Assembly: GCF_026625605.1 (NCBI RefSeq)
Contig: NZ_CP113054.1
Coordinates: forward strand, 372,001 to 436,000
Direction: 5' to 3'
DNA: 64,000 bases
DNA from: Luteolibacter sp. SL250
GTDB lineage: Bacteria > Verrucomicrobiota > Verrucomicrobiia > Verrucomicrobiales > Akkermansiaceae
Of this stretch, positions 1 to 8,989 are shown piece by piece. Under the pieces are notes generated by a model that was given only the letters and a program-made list of their open reading frames with translations, had not been told where the DNA came from and did not search any database. The number at the start of each line of letters is the position of its first letter. The first letter of the stretch is position 1. A program made the translations under genes and the position numbers.

Positions 1-1209
1 GTGCGCCTGGACGAACGCCTGGGCTTTCCCCATGTCCGTTTCCAGCCAGCGCCAGAGCAGGCGCTGGTAGGTGGCGTTGCGCTGACCTTCATCCGTGATG
101 CGGGAGATGGTGTTCGCGGCGATTTCCGGATCCTTGCCCGCCGCATTCCTGACAAAGTCGCGCACCACGCCGTCATTCACATCGCCCGGGTAGCGGTCCA
201 TCAATGCAAGCGCCGCCTTAGGGTCGTTGGACGCCTCCCGGCTGATCACGCCGCCGAGGGCGATGCTGCGCTGGTCGCCGACAGGGAGGGTGTTGAGCGA
301 AGCGATCGCGGAGTCGAGATCCTTGCCCGCCCACGTTTCATAGACATCATCCAGCCGGCGGTTGGAGGCCTGTCCGGGATTTTTCACCAGCCATTCGGCG
401 GTGCCCTTGGGATCAACGTCGGCCAGCGGTTCCGCCATCCGCATCATCGCGCCTTCGCGGAGGCGTTCGTCATCCAGCGCCATGATCCAGCCGCGGGATG
501 CCTCCGGACCCTGTTTCAGGATGTGCTGCATCATTCCCGCCAGGGCCTCCGCGCGCTGCTCGCCGAAGGGCATGCCCTTGAGCAGCTCCGTGGCGCGCTG
601 CGGGTTGCTCTCCGCGATTCCGCGGATCACGCCGACGAGGAACGGGTTCGCACCGGTGCCGTCGAAATTCGTTTCGGCCCAGCGGAGCGCCGCATCCGGG
701 TCGATGCTGGCCCATGAGGAAAGGATGGTGCTGGAGGCAAATCCGCCCTGGGTGTTGTTGCGCGCGTATTCCAGCGCGGCGAAGGGATCGACCTTCGCCC
801 AGGCGGATAGCAGCATGGAGTATTCGCCGAGACGGTTCTGGGTGATGCCGAGTGCGCGGAACTGGGCGATGACGTCCTCGAACTCCCCCGGAGCCAGTTG
901 GTCGATCAAGGCCAGCAGCGCGCGGCTGCGGTCGAGCTGGTTCTCCCCGCGCATGATGGTCTCCATTTTCTGGAGCTTCTCCGCCAAGGGGGCTCCCCGG
1001 CCTCCGCTGCGGGCATCGGCGGATCGGCTGGCTCCCTGCGCACCCTCGCCCGAAGCTGGCACCGCCCCACCAGGGCGGACCCTTTCGGGCCGGGAGACTT
1101 CGGCTTTCGCCGCCGTGGCATCCCCGTCCGAGGAGATCCGGCCGACGATGAATCCTCCTGTCGCGACGACGACAAGGCCTGAAATGACGACGACGGGGCT
1201 GGCTTTCAT
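1..1209 (-). CDS. Exported/anchored alpha-helical repeat protein, C-terminus cut by window edge
   Basis: Reading the minus strand from the ATG at 1209 gives 403 uninterrupted codons up to the window edge, so the C-terminus is missing. The N-terminus has a hydrophobic stretch (residues about 5-23, VVVISGLVVVATGGFIVG), probably a membrane anchor or uncleaved signal. A low-complexity Gly/Ala/Arg linker follows, then a long run of degenerate 30-45 residue units containing DPxxAxxW or NPxxAxxL motifs (WAKVDPFAALEYA, WASIDPDAALRWAE, VDPKGTAEWL). Proteins of this kind are abundant and uncharacterised in Verrucomicrobiota. No catalytic motif is visible and the function is unknown. The repeats suggest a scaffold for protein-protein contacts on the outer side of the inner membrane. 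Confidence 0.75.
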   Translation of the reverse strand, partial: MKASPVVVISGLVVVATGGFIVGRISSDGDATAAKAEVSRPERVRPGGAVPASGEGAQGASRSADARSGGRGAPLAEKLQKMETIMRGENQLDRSRALLALIDQLAPGEFEDVIAQFRALGITQNRLGEYSMLLSAWAKVDPFAALEYARNNTQGGFASSTILSSWASIDPDAALRWAETNFDGTGANPFLVGVIRGIAESNPQRATELLKGMPFGEQRAEALAGMMQHILKQGPEASRGWIMALDDERLREGAMMRMAEPLADVDPKGTAEWLVKNPGQASNRRLDDVYETWAGKDLDSAIASLNTLPVGDQRSIALGGVISREASNDPKAALALMDRYPGDVNDGVVRDFVRNAAGKDPEIAANTISRITDEGQRNATYQRLLWRWLETDMGKAQAFVQAH

Positions 1210-1286
1210 GGGTTCTGGTGGATGGGGTTTGGGAGAAAACGTCCTCCGGGGGAGAGACTTATCAACCCCCGGATATTCCGGAAATC

Positions 1287-2147
1287 TCACCCGGCGAACG
1301 CATTCGCGGGGACGCCTTTCACCCCGAGGCCGCGCACGACGAACAACCGCCCGCCGTGTTCCTCCTGGATTTTCCCATGGATGCCGGTGGTGATATAGAG
1401 CTCGTCCAGATCCGCGCCGCCAAAGGCACAGGAAGTCGTTTCCAGCGCGGGCACTTCCACCCGGCGCAGTTCCTGTCCGGACCGCGCGTCGAAGCACGCG
1501 ACACAGCCGCCGTGGCAGAACGCGACCCACAGGTTCCCCTCCGCATCGATGGTCATGCCGTCCGGCGACGCCTCGATGTGGGAGGTGTCCGCCACGGTCC
1601 GCATGTTCCGCAGGTGTCCGTCCGCCTCATAGTCGAAGGCGAGGATCTCCTTCCGCGGGGTGTCGATGTAGAAAACCGTCTTTCCATCCCCGGACCAGAC
1701 GATCCCGTTGGAGTTCGTCACCGGACCAAAGGCTTCGTGCAGCGTGAGGTCCGGGTCCAGGCGGTAGAGCCGCGCGTCGCCGGTCTTTTTCACCAGGCTG
1801 ATGGTCCCGGCGAAGAAGCGTCCGTCCGGGGAGCACTTGCCGTCGTTGAAGCGGTTGTCGGGCTTCTTGTCCGGTTCCGGATCCGCGATGGGGGTGATCT
1901 TCCCGCTTTCCGGATCGAGGAAGGAAATGCCGTTGTCCCCGGCGATGACCAGTCCGCCGCTCTCGCGCGGCACCACCGTGCCGACCCGCTGGCCCACGTC
2001 CCAGGAGGTTTCTTCACCCGTCACCGGATCGAACTTCCAGACCTTGTGCCCCTCGATGTCCACGTAGAGCAGGGCACCATCCCACCAGACCGCGCCTTCG
2101 CCCCACTTGCTCCGCACCGTACCTACAGGTTCAACAATCAACGTCAT
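1287..2147 (-). CDS. SMP-30/gluconolactonase/LRE family protein
   Basis: The 286-residue protein has the six-bladed beta-propeller sequence pattern of the SMP-30/gluconolactonase family, which hydrolyses sugar lactones with a bound divalent metal. Metal-ligand signatures are visible in order: the N-terminal Glu in GEGAVWW (about residue 17), the Asn/Asp block NRFNDGKCSPDG (about 99-110), NSNGIVWS (about 145) and SPDGMTIDAEG near residue 195. There is no signal peptide, so it is probably cytoplasmic and acts in sugar-acid catabolism. It is a lone gene on this strand, 77 bases from its neighbour. The exact substrate cannot be read from sequence. Confidence 0.85.
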   Translation of the reverse strand: MTLIVEPVGTVRSKWGEGAVWWDGALLYVDIEGHKVWKFDPVTGEETSWDVGQRVGTVVPRESGGLVIAGDNGISFLDPESGKITPIADPEPDKKPDNRFNDGKCSPDGRFFAGTISLVKKTGDARLYRLDPDLTLHEAFGPVTNSNGIVWSGDGKTVFYIDTPRKEILAFDYEADGHLRNMRTVADTSHIEASPDGMTIDAEGNLWVAFCHGGCVACFDARSGQELRRVEVPALETTSCAFGGADLDELYITTGIHGKIQEEHGGRLFVVRGLGVKGVPANAFAG

Positions 2148-2227
2148 GCCCCTTTCATCGGCCCGCCGGCGGAAGATTTCAATGTTCGATGTTGGACGGG
2201 TGCCACGCGATGCCCCATCCTGCCTCC

Positions 2228-3064
2228 ATGCCGCAGATCGGCCAGCGCGCCACCCTTCCTGTCCTCCGCGAATCCAAGTTCGGCCTCTATCTCGATGGAG
2301 GGGACCTGGGGCGCATTCTGCTGCCCACCCGGGAGATGCCGGCGAACTGGTCCGTCGGCGCCTTCGTCGACGTCTTCCTGCACCACGACTCCGAGGACCG
2401 CCCGGTGGCGACCATGAAGCAGCCGAAGGCCGTGGCAGGTGACTTCGCGAAGCTGAAATGCGTCTCCGTCACCGGTGTCGGCGCGTTCCTCGACTGGGGC
2501 CTGCCGAAGGACCTGATGGTGCCCTTCCGGGAGCAGAAGACACGCATGGTCCCGGGGAAATCCTATCTCGTCCATGTCTTCGTGGATGAAGAAACCGGCC
2601 GCCTGATCGGCACCACGCGGCTCACCCGCCACCTCGACAAGACCCCGCCCCCGTGGCGCGGCGGGGAGAAGGTGGACATCATCCTCTTTGCCAAGACGCC
2701 GCTCGGCTACAAGGCGGTCATCGAGAACACCCACACCGGCCTACTGTTCGCCAACCAAGTGTTCCAGGACGTGCAGCCGGGCGAACGCTTCACCGCCTAC
2801 ATCGCCGACCGCCGCCCGGACGGAAAGATCGACCTGACCCTGAACGCCCCCGGACGGCAGCGGATGGACGACCTGTCCGAACAGATCCTCAACGAGCTGA
2901 AGGCGCGCGGCGGCTTCTGGCCCATCGGCGACCACAGCTCCGCGGAGGAGATCAAGGATGAGCTGGGCGTGAGCAAACGCACCTTCAAGCAGACCATCGG
3001 CGCGCTGCTCAAGGCCCGGACGATCACGGCGGACGGGAAGGGGATCCGGCTGGCAGCCACGTGA
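2228..3064 (+). CDS. cvfB: S1-like RNA-binding protein of the CvfB family
   Basis: The 278-residue product begins MPQIGQRATLPVLRESKFG, which matches the usual CvfB N-terminus, so the internal ATG at 2228 is preferred over in-frame starts 39 bases upstream. The body shows three consecutive OB/S1-like segments (FVDVFLHHDSEDRP, VSVTGVGAFLDWGLPKDLMVPF, VIENTHTGLLFANQVFQDVQPGE) and a C-terminal winged helix (SAEEIKDELGVSKRTFKQTIGALL). CvfB proteins bind RNA and affect virulence or translation in Firmicutes; in other phyla the role is unknown. It stands alone, convergent with the MBL gene. Confidence 0.85.
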   Translation: MPQIGQRATLPVLRESKFGLYLDGGDLGRILLPTREMPANWSVGAFVDVFLHHDSEDRPVATMKQPKAVAGDFAKLKCVSVTGVGAFLDWGLPKDLMVPFREQKTRMVPGKSYLVHVFVDEETGRLIGTTRLTRHLDKTPPPWRGGEKVDIILFAKTPLGYKAVIENTHTGLLFANQVFQDVQPGERFTAYIADRRPDGKIDLTLNAPGRQRMDDLSEQILNELKARGGFWPIGDHSSAEEIKDELGVSKRTFKQTIGALLKARTITADGKGIRLAAT

Positions 3065-3118
3065 CGGAGCCTGCTTCTTTCCCGGGAACAGCCACCACTT
3101 CCGCGGTCCCAGTTCCGG

Positions 3119-3796
3119 TCACCGCCGCGCGAGCTTCCGCAGCCTCTCCAGATGGACTTCCGGCGGTGCATCGTCCCCATGATTCGGGATCACGCCGCGC
3201 AACGGCAGGTCGAGCGCCTTCTCCACACTGCGGAGCATGCTGGCTTTCTCCTGATTGAAGATCCGGGGTGGGAAGTGGCTGAAGCCCGGATAGCTGGCGA
3301 AGAGGTCCCCGCAGAACAGAAGGCCCAGCTTCCCGCAGAAGTATCCCGTGTGTCCGGCGGTGTGGCCCGGGAGATGGACGGCCCGCAGACCCTGCCAGAC
3401 ATCGAGGAAATCCCCGTGATCGATCCAGTGGTCAGGAGTGAACGGCTCGAAGCCAAGCAAGGGCCTGCCGATGCACTCAAGGATGCCCGCCACCTTTGAC
3501 CATCCCGCATACTTCGGGCGGCCACTGTAGTGCGCCGCATCCAGCCGGGGCGCGGCGATCCATGCCCCGTGCCTTCCCGCGATCTCCGCCACGTTGAGGA
3601 TGTGGTCGAGATGGCCATGCGTCACAATCACGCCGAGGATCGGCTCATTTTCCCAACCCTTTGCCGCGAGATGTTTCCGCAGCATCCTATCCCCACCGAT
3701 GAATCCGGCATCGATCAGGTGAAGGCCGCGGCTGTCACGCAGCACATGAAAATTCACCGGAAAACTCCGGACGGAGAGCAGGTCATCCCTGCTCAT
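3119..3796 (-). CDS. MBL-fold metallo-hydrolase
   Basis: The 225-residue protein has the metallo-beta-lactamase fold signature THGHLDH (HxHxDH), a later LPGHTAGHTG histidine, CGDLFAS (the bridging Asp) and a C-terminal PNHGDD histidine. A dinuclear Zn/Fe hydrolase site therefore seems intact. The closest general type is glyoxalase II-like or a generic hydrolase. The start is the ATG at 3796, which overlaps the upstream membrane-protein stop as ATGA and implies translational coupling. Longer in-frame openings run into that gene and are not credible. The substrate is unknown. Confidence 0.88.
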   Translation of the reverse strand: MSRDDLLSVRSFPVNFHVLRDSRGLHLIDAGFIGGDRMLRKHLAAKGWENEPILGVIVTHGHLDHILNVAEIAGRHGAWIAAPRLDAAHYSGRPKYAGWSKVAGILECIGRPLLGFEPFTPDHWIDHGDFLDVWQGLRAVHLPGHTAGHTGYFCGKLGLLFCGDLFASYPGFSHFPPRIFNQEKASMLRSVEKALDLPLRGVIPNHGDDAPPEVHLERLRKLARR

Positions 3797-4380
3797 GGGG
3801 ACGCGGGCAGCATCTTGGCGGGCACATCCCCCGGAGCGAAGCTCCTCGGCTTGTTCTTCATGATCCAGGAACCGGCGGTGGGGATGTAGAACAGCACGAT
3901 CAGGAGTTTCACCACCACCAGTCCCGTCACCGCGGAACCCATGGTGAAAAAGACGACCACCAGCAGGAGCAGCATGCCCGTGAGGAAGCCGGTCTGCAGA
4001 AGCCAGCTCCACCAAGAGGTTCCCGTGGTGAAGCGGCAGGACGGATTGATGGCGGCGGCGCGGGGCACGAGGAGCCGCACCAGTTCGTTGTAGCTGGCGC
4101 TGCGGTCCTCGAAGTCCATTACACCCCGGTAGTGCTCGTTCTGGAACGCTCCGCAGCGTCCGCCGGCGTTGTGGAGGTGGCATTGGTAGCGGTTGCGCTG
4201 CATCCGCGTGGGGGAAAACAACAACCTCACCTCCTTCAAGGAGGCCAGCGGAATGGGCATCGCCGGATACTCTCCCGCCGCGACCCACAACACGTCCCCC
4301 TGCAGGGTCCACCGCTTCTCGGCCTCAAGCACGGAAATCCGGCAGGCATGCACGGCGGTGAGGGGAGGAGGCAGGCTCAT
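3793..4380 (-). CDS. Uncharacterised protein with two C-terminal membrane segments
   Basis: The 195-residue protein has a soluble N-terminal half of beta-rich character with HLHNAGGRCGAF (His/Cys pairs, possible metal site). Two hydrophobic helices follow at about residues 130-150 (FLTGMLLLLVVVFFTMG) and 152-172 (GLVVVKLLIVLFYIPTAG). The family is not recognised. It overlaps the MBL hydrolase by 4 bases (ATGA), so the two are co-translated. It may be a membrane anchor or partner for that hydrolase, which is inference from coupling only. Confidence 0.7.
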   Translation of the reverse strand: MSLPPPLTAVHACRISVLEAEKRWTLQGDVLWVAAGEYPAMPIPLASLKEVRLLFSPTRMQRNRYQCHLHNAGGRCGAFQNEHYRGVMDFEDRSASYNELVRLLVPRAAAINPSCRFTTGTSWWSWLLQTGFLTGMLLLLVVVFFTMGSAVTGLVVVKLLIVLFYIPTAGSWIMKNKPRSFAPGDVPAKMLPASP

Positions 4381-4420
4381 GGAATCCGGGGGAGGGGTGT
4401 CCTTTCGTCGCCGTGGACGC

Positions 4421-4969
4421 TCAGCGGCGCTTCCGCTCCTTCCTGGGGGTGAAGTCCACCTTTTCCGGCTCGAACTTCTCCGGCTCGTATCCCGGGTTCA
4501 TCCAGCCGATCTCGCCGTGCAACGCCTGCATGTACTGGAAATGCCCGCCGAAGTCCTCCGGCGGACACGCACGCCCGCCGTCGATGATCTTGGGCCCGCC
4601 TTCACCCTCTTCCTTTTTCTCGAAGACGACCTCATGGATCCACTCGTCCGCGAAGTCATAGCGGTAGAGCAGCCGCATCGGCAGCTTCTTCTTGCCGATG
4701 TAGTCCGCCACCGTGACCTGCGTCTCATCCTGGAACTCGCCGATGACGCCCTGGATGCCGACCGGGCCGATCACATCGACCAGGCGCTTGCCCTTGCCAT
4801 GGCGGAATTCATGGGGACTCTTGTTCTCCCACCCCATCGACGCCTGGATCGCGTTGTGGAGGTCGAGGAAGGTCGCCTGCGTGGAAATGGAGAAGCGTCT
4901 CCAGATCTCCGGCTTGATGCCATAGAGGAACACCTTCACCACCACGCGGCCGCCATTTTCTTTCGACAT
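4421..4969 (-). CDS. Plasmid pRiA4b ORF-3 family protein
   Basis: The 182-residue protein opens with VVVKVFLYGIKPEIWRRF, followed by ATFLDLHNAIQASMGWEN, HEFRHGKG, and later YRYDFADEWIHEV and GGRACPPEDFGG. This is the diagnostic series of the pRiA4b ORF-3-like domain. The domain is widespread on chromosomes and plasmids and has no established biochemical role. The full domain is present and it ends in a basic tail (PRKERKRR). No signal or membrane segment is visible. It is transcribed with the genes around it on the minus strand but is not closely coupled to them. Confidence 0.88.
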   Translation of the reverse strand: MSKENGGRVVVKVFLYGIKPEIWRRFSISTQATFLDLHNAIQASMGWENKSPHEFRHGKGKRLVDVIGPVGIQGVIGEFQDETQVTVADYIGKKKLPMRLLYRYDFADEWIHEVVFEKKEEGEGGPKIIDGGRACPPEDFGGHFQYMQALHGEIGWMNPGYEPEKFEPEKVDFTPRKERKRR

Positions 4970-5086
4970 GCCGCCAGCATGGAAAATCCGCGCGGAAGGA
5001 TCAAATGGGAATTCTCCGCGTCCGGGCGGGACGCAGTGTCAACCGATGCGCGCTCCGCCAAACCGGAGCGCGGGAATTTCCACCGC

Positions 5087-5296
5087 TCAGAACTTCCAGC
5101 TTCCCTGGGAGGTCGGCGGCAGCGGGGAGCCCTCCTTGGTCTGGCCGGTCGATTCGAGATCCTCCGAAGGCGCGATGCGGTGCTGGCGGATCTTGGTCGC
5201 CTGGTCGCCCGGCAATTCAGGCCGGCGTTCCGTGGCGCAGGAAGCGAGGAACAGGGACACGGCGGCGCAGCAGAACAGCAGGGCGGATTTTGTCAT
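5087..5296 (-). CDS. Small lipoprotein, unknown function
   Basis: Starting at the ATG at 5296, the 69-residue product has a textbook lipoprotein signal: MTKSALLFCCAAVSLFLASC with lipobox LASC, so Cys20 would be lipidated. The mature part is about 50 residues, polar and Pro/Ser/Gly-rich, with no recognisable domain. A longer reading frame extends upstream but lacks signal-like character, so the internal start is chosen. Small lipoproteins of this type are common in Verrucomicrobiota genomes. Confidence 0.65.
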   Translation of the reverse strand: MTKSALLFCCAAVSLFLASCATERRPELPGDQATKIRQHRIAPSEDLESTGQTKEGSPLPPTSQGSWKF

Positions 5297-5364
5297 GGAG
5301 CGGAATCTAACGGATCGGCGCGGAACTTGCAAACCGCTTGTGGGGGTCCCGTGGAAAAAGCCAC

Positions 5365-5805
5365 TCAGGGCGCCGGAGCCTCCCGCGGGGGCAGGGGGAA
5401 CTGGATCTCCAGGTAGCCCTGGGGCAGGTCGTTGAGGAGGGCCGCGCCCTTGTATTTCTCCGGATCCTTGGGGATCCACAGCTTGTGGGTGAAGCCCATC
5501 TGGATCCGCTTCCGGTCCGCCAGATTCGCGGTGTCCTCCGCCTTTGCGGGCAGCACGTCGCAGCGCATGGGAGCAATCGACCCGTCCGCCATCCGGATGC
5601 GGAAGTTGGCCTTCGCAAGGTCCAGGGTTTCCCCAGGCTTCGCCGCCTTGAGGAATGCCGCGACCATTTTCACCCCACCCACATCCTCACCCGGCATCTG
5701 GTGCGCGAACTGCGCGAACTCATCGTAAGGGAAGACATTCGGTTCGGCGGCGGAAAGCGTGCCTGCCACCAACAGGAAACCCATCGCCATCAAAAGGACG
5801 CGCAT
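5365..5805 (-). CDS. Exported hypothetical protein
   Basis: The ATG at 5805 gives a 146-residue product with a signal peptide (MRVLLMAMGFLLVAGTLSAAE, cleavage after SAA). The mature protein contains FPYDEFAQFAHQMPGEDVGG and a C-terminal beta-rich segment ending in a proline-rich tail. No family is recognised and no catalytic residues are evident. An in-frame start 63 bases upstream would bury the signal peptide and is rejected. Probably periplasmic. Confidence 0.65.
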   Translation of the reverse strand: MRVLLMAMGFLLVAGTLSAAEPNVFPYDEFAQFAHQMPGEDVGGVKMVAAFLKAAKPGETLDLAKANFRIRMADGSIAPMRCDVLPAKAEDTANLADRKRIQMGFTHKLWIPKDPEKYKGAALLNDLPQGYLEIQFPLPPREAPAP

Positions 5806-5886
5806 ATCCCGGACACTACCACCCCAGCCCGGCTCCGTCGAGCAGTATGGAGGTCGGCCCACCTGCATCCCCGCATCCCAGAATGC

Positions 5887-5991
5887 TCAATACCCGGCGA
5901 TGATCCTCACCGTGACGATCACAAACGCGACCAGCGCGAGGATCTCAAGGATGATCAGAATCAGGGGGATGCCTTTTCTGGTGGGCTTCAT
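5887..5991 (-). CDS. Candidate 34-residue single-span membrane protein
   Basis: From the ATG at 5991 the frame encodes a positively charged start (MKPTRKG), then an uninterrupted hydrophobic helix of about 22 residues (IPLILIILEILALVAFVIVT), ending RIIAGY. This is the shape of a genuine small membrane protein rather than chance. A longer in-frame opening from 6102 has no such order. It is isolated between an exported protein and the helicase. The remaining intergenic bases 5992-6179 show no other gene. Confidence 0.45.
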   Translation of the reverse strand: MKPTRKGIPLILIILEILALVAFVIVTVRIIAGY

Positions 5992-6179
5992 GCGGGAACA
6001 GGAGCCAGTTTGCGCAATCGCAAAACACCATTCAATAGGTAAAAAAGAAGGAAAGGAAAGGACGGAAACGGAGAAGCGCATCCATCGTCCGATTTTCCGC
6101 ATGGCTGCTACGATTTGCCATCGTGATATGGATCACGGACTTTGAATAATGCGGCTTCTTCCTGCCGGGGGAAAGTCCC

Positions 6180-8882
6180 TCACTTGTCCAGCAGGCCACG
6201 GATCATGGTCGCATCGAGGCGGCCTGAGATGTCCGCGTCCGACAACAGGCCCGCGGCGAGCTTCGCCTTGTCCTGCTGCAGCCGGTGGATGCGCTCTTCC
6301 ACAGTGTCTTGGCAGAGGAGCTTGTGGACGAAAACCGGCTTGTCCTGGCCGATGCGGTAGGCGCGGTCGGTCGCCTGCGCCTCCGCCGCCGGGTTCCACC
6401 ACGGGTCGTAGTGGATGACGGTGTCCGCCGCTGTCAGATTGAGGCCGGTACCACCCGCCTTCAGCGAGATGAGGAACAGCGGCGCCTTTCCGGTCTGGAA
6501 ATCCTCCACCAGTTTCCCGCGGTCCTTCGAGGCGCCGGTCAGCTTCAGGTAAGGGATCTTTTCCCGGACCAGATGCTCCTCGATGAGGGAGAGCATGGAG
6601 GTGAACTGCGAGAACAGCAGGATGCGGCGGCCTTCCTCGATGAGCAGCTCCAGCAGTTCCGTCAGGAAATCCAGCTTCGCGGACTCACGCACGTCGTTGG
6701 AAAACTCCGCCGGCAGCATCCGCGGGTCGCAGCAGATCTGGCGGAGCTTCAGCAGCGCGTCGAGGAACACGATCTGCGACTGCTCCACACCCCGTGCGGC
6801 GATGGCCTCCCGCACGCGCTTGTCCATGGTGGCACGGACGGTTTCGTAAAGATCCTTCTGGGCGCTGTGCAGCTCGATGAGATGGACCAGCTCCGTCTTC
6901 GGCGGCAGTTCCTTCGCCACTTGGTCCTTTGTCCGGCGCAGGATCAGTGGGGCCACGCGCTCTTTCAGCGACTCGTTGCGGTCCGCGTCGCCCTCTTTCT
7001 CGATGGGTTTCCGGTAGCGCGTGTTGAAGGTGTCCTCACTGCCGAGGAAGCCGGGCATCAGGAAACGCATGAGGCTCCACAGCTCCCCGAGGTGGTTCTC
7101 GACCGGGGTGCCGGAAAGGCAGAGCCGGTGGGAAGCGTCCAGCCGGCAGGCCGCCTGCGCCACCTTCGAGCGCGGGTTCTTGATGTACTGCGCCTCATCC
7201 AGCACGACGAGGTGGAAATGATGCTCCCGCAGCCGGTCGATGTCCCGCTGGAGCAGGGCGAAGGAGGTGAGCACCACATCCGCATGCGGGATGGAGCGGT
7301 GGTATTTCCTCCGCTCCGGACCGTTCAGGACGAGCACGCGCAGTTCCGGGGCGAACTTGAGTGCCTCCGCCCGCCAGTTCGGCACCACGGAGGTCGGCGC
7401 CACCACCAGCACGGGCCTGCCCTTCGAGTGGCCCGACTTCTTCTCCGTCAGGATGTGGGTGATGGTCTGCAGCGTTTTCCCCAGGCCCATGTCATCCGCC
7501 AGGATGCCGTGCAGGCCATGGCGGGCGAGGAACTGCATCCAGTGGAAGCCCGCGAGCTGGTAGTCCCGCAGCGTGGCGCGCAGCCCATCGGGCACCGGCA
7601 CCCGCTCGATGCCGGAAAAGTCACGCAGCTTGCCCGCCAGCGCCGCGAGATCCGGCGGCGAGTCCAGCCCAAGCTCCGCCACCCCGGCCAGCGCCACGGC
7701 ATCCAGCGCGTGCAGCCTCGTCTTTCCCGGAAACTTCGGGTCGATGAGCGCGGAAAGATGGTGGAGGATCTTCCGCACCCGGCCGATGGGCAGGCGCAGC
7801 GCGTCCCCGTCCGGCAGCGGGGCATAGACGTGGCCGTTGTTCGGCCGGTCCAGGGTTTCCTCCAGGAAGGCGTTCTCCAGCAGACCGGCGAGGATGGGCA
7901 GCAGGTCGTAACGCTGGCCGGACACATCGAACCCGACGGAAAGGCTGAACCAGCCGCCATCGCCCGGCGACAGCGCGGTCTCCCAGTGGTCCGGATCCGC
8001 ATCATGCACGCGGTGGCCCACGTTGTCATCGACCACCACCGTCCATCCCAGCTCCTGCAGGCGGCCGACCATCTCCCCGCGGAACTGGTGCCAGAAGGCG
8101 TCCGTCGGCACGCGCCCGGGGTCCGGGAACCAGCGGTCCGGTGTCTTCACCCCGGCATTTTCCTTCGCCTTGAGGTTGAGGAGGAACCTCCACGACGGGT
8201 TCGAGTGGAGGGATGAAAGCCCGGTGTCCCGGAGCTGCTGCGCGGCGCATCCCTCCGCACCCGCGTCATGCTGGATGAGGGCGGGCTGGCCACCGTGGCT
8301 CACCAGGCTGGTCCACTCCGGCGCGGCGGAACGCAGCGGACTACGATGCTTTTCGTAGATGGCGAACGCCTCCGCGGAGATCCACATGTCCGGTTCCGCC
8401 TGGCCGAGCGACTGCAGCAGGAGCCGCGTCGCACGGTCCGCCGGCTGGCGGGTGACGTGCAGCTCGAACCGCGGCTCGAACTCCAGCAGCGGCAGGTCAT
8501 CCGGAGGGCTCTTCATCAGCTCACGGGCGGAGGGCAGGGCGGCGGCGGCCTCCTTCGCGGGCACGCGGCCCACCAGGCGGGTCGCGTCCTTTTCCTTCGC
8601 CGCCCGCAGCAACAGGGCGGCGGCATGGTGGCAGAAAGACCCCACATCACAGCCACAGGACGTCTCCAGATCCCAGATCCCGTCGGTGTCCCACAGATCG
8701 ACCCGCACCTCCTCCCCGGCGATCACGCCGGAAATGGCAACGGAGGCGGGATCCGGCCCGACCACCCGGAGGTCGCGCGTCTTTCCGACAAAAGAAGGCG
8801 CCACGGCGAGGATCTCGTCGTCGAAGCGGTCCTTCCACCGCCCGGCAGCGAGAAAGGATTGGATGGATTCGGTGTCTGCCAA
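6180..8882 (-). CDS. SWIM zinc-finger SNF2-family helicase/ATPase
   Basis: The 900-residue protein has an N-terminal SWIM zinc finger (C76-x-C78-x5-C84-x-H86). About 350 residues of bacterial-SNF2-associated sequence follow, then a full Swi2/Snf2 motor: motif I ADDMGLGKT, Ia VVAPTSVVPNW, II LDEAQYIKN, III LSGTPVENHLGELW, V LISLKAGGTGLNLTAAD and VI QATDRAYRIGQDKPV. Such HepA/RapA-like bacterial SNF2 proteins translocate on duplex DNA and remodel bound proteins or polymerase; the exact role is unknown. It is a single-gene unit. The two genes nearest its start are separated from it by a strong terminator. Confidence 0.93.
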   Translation of the reverse strand: MADTESIQSFLAAGRWKDRFDDEILAVAPSFVGKTRDLRVVGPDPASVAISGVIAGEEVRVDLWDTDGIWDLETSCGCDVGSFCHHAAALLLRAAKEKDATRLVGRVPAKEAAAALPSARELMKSPPDDLPLLEFEPRFELHVTRQPADRATRLLLQSLGQAEPDMWISAEAFAIYEKHRSPLRSAAPEWTSLVSHGGQPALIQHDAGAEGCAAQQLRDTGLSSLHSNPSWRFLLNLKAKENAGVKTPDRWFPDPGRVPTDAFWHQFRGEMVGRLQELGWTVVVDDNVGHRVHDADPDHWETALSPGDGGWFSLSVGFDVSGQRYDLLPILAGLLENAFLEETLDRPNNGHVYAPLPDGDALRLPIGRVRKILHHLSALIDPKFPGKTRLHALDAVALAGVAELGLDSPPDLAALAGKLRDFSGIERVPVPDGLRATLRDYQLAGFHWMQFLARHGLHGILADDMGLGKTLQTITHILTEKKSGHSKGRPVLVVAPTSVVPNWRAEALKFAPELRVLVLNGPERRKYHRSIPHADVVLTSFALLQRDIDRLREHHFHLVVLDEAQYIKNPRSKVAQAACRLDASHRLCLSGTPVENHLGELWSLMRFLMPGFLGSEDTFNTRYRKPIEKEGDADRNESLKERVAPLILRRTKDQVAKELPPKTELVHLIELHSAQKDLYETVRATMDKRVREAIAARGVEQSQIVFLDALLKLRQICCDPRMLPAEFSNDVRESAKLDFLTELLELLIEEGRRILLFSQFTSMLSLIEEHLVREKIPYLKLTGASKDRGKLVEDFQTGKAPLFLISLKAGGTGLNLTAADTVIHYDPWWNPAAEAQATDRAYRIGQDKPVFVHKLLCQDTVEERIHRLQQDKAKLAAGLLSDADISGRLDATMIRGLLDK

Positions 8883-8930
8883 GGGTCGGGGCGCAGACTT
8901 TCACATGTTCGCGTGAACGTCTAACGGAAA

Positions 8931-8964
8931 GAAAAACCCGCGGCCGCATGAGCGGACCGCGGGT
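8931..8964 (-). terminator. Intrinsic terminator (minus strand) after the peptidoglycan-binding protein gene
   Basis: On the minus strand an ACCCGCGG/CCGCGGGT stem (8957-8964 with 8936-8943) closes a 13-base loop that can pair further. A TTTTT run follows at once. It lies 26 bases beyond the stop of the 8990-9355 gene and separates it from the SNF2 gene. Confidence 0.8.
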
Positions 8965-8989
8965 GGTGGTCAGGATGCTTTCTCCGGCC

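Noticed and set aside
1..1393. Long plus-strand frames at the left edge (1-717 and 362-1393)
   Set aside because: They lie opposite a continuous 403-codon minus-strand frame with signal anchor and repeats; their residues are Arg/Ala/Gly-rich shadow sequence.
6285..8216. 643-codon plus-strand frame opposite the SNF2 helicase
   Set aside because: It is antisense to a helicase with all motifs; the composition (Arg, Val, Gln rich) is typical of high-GC shadow frames.
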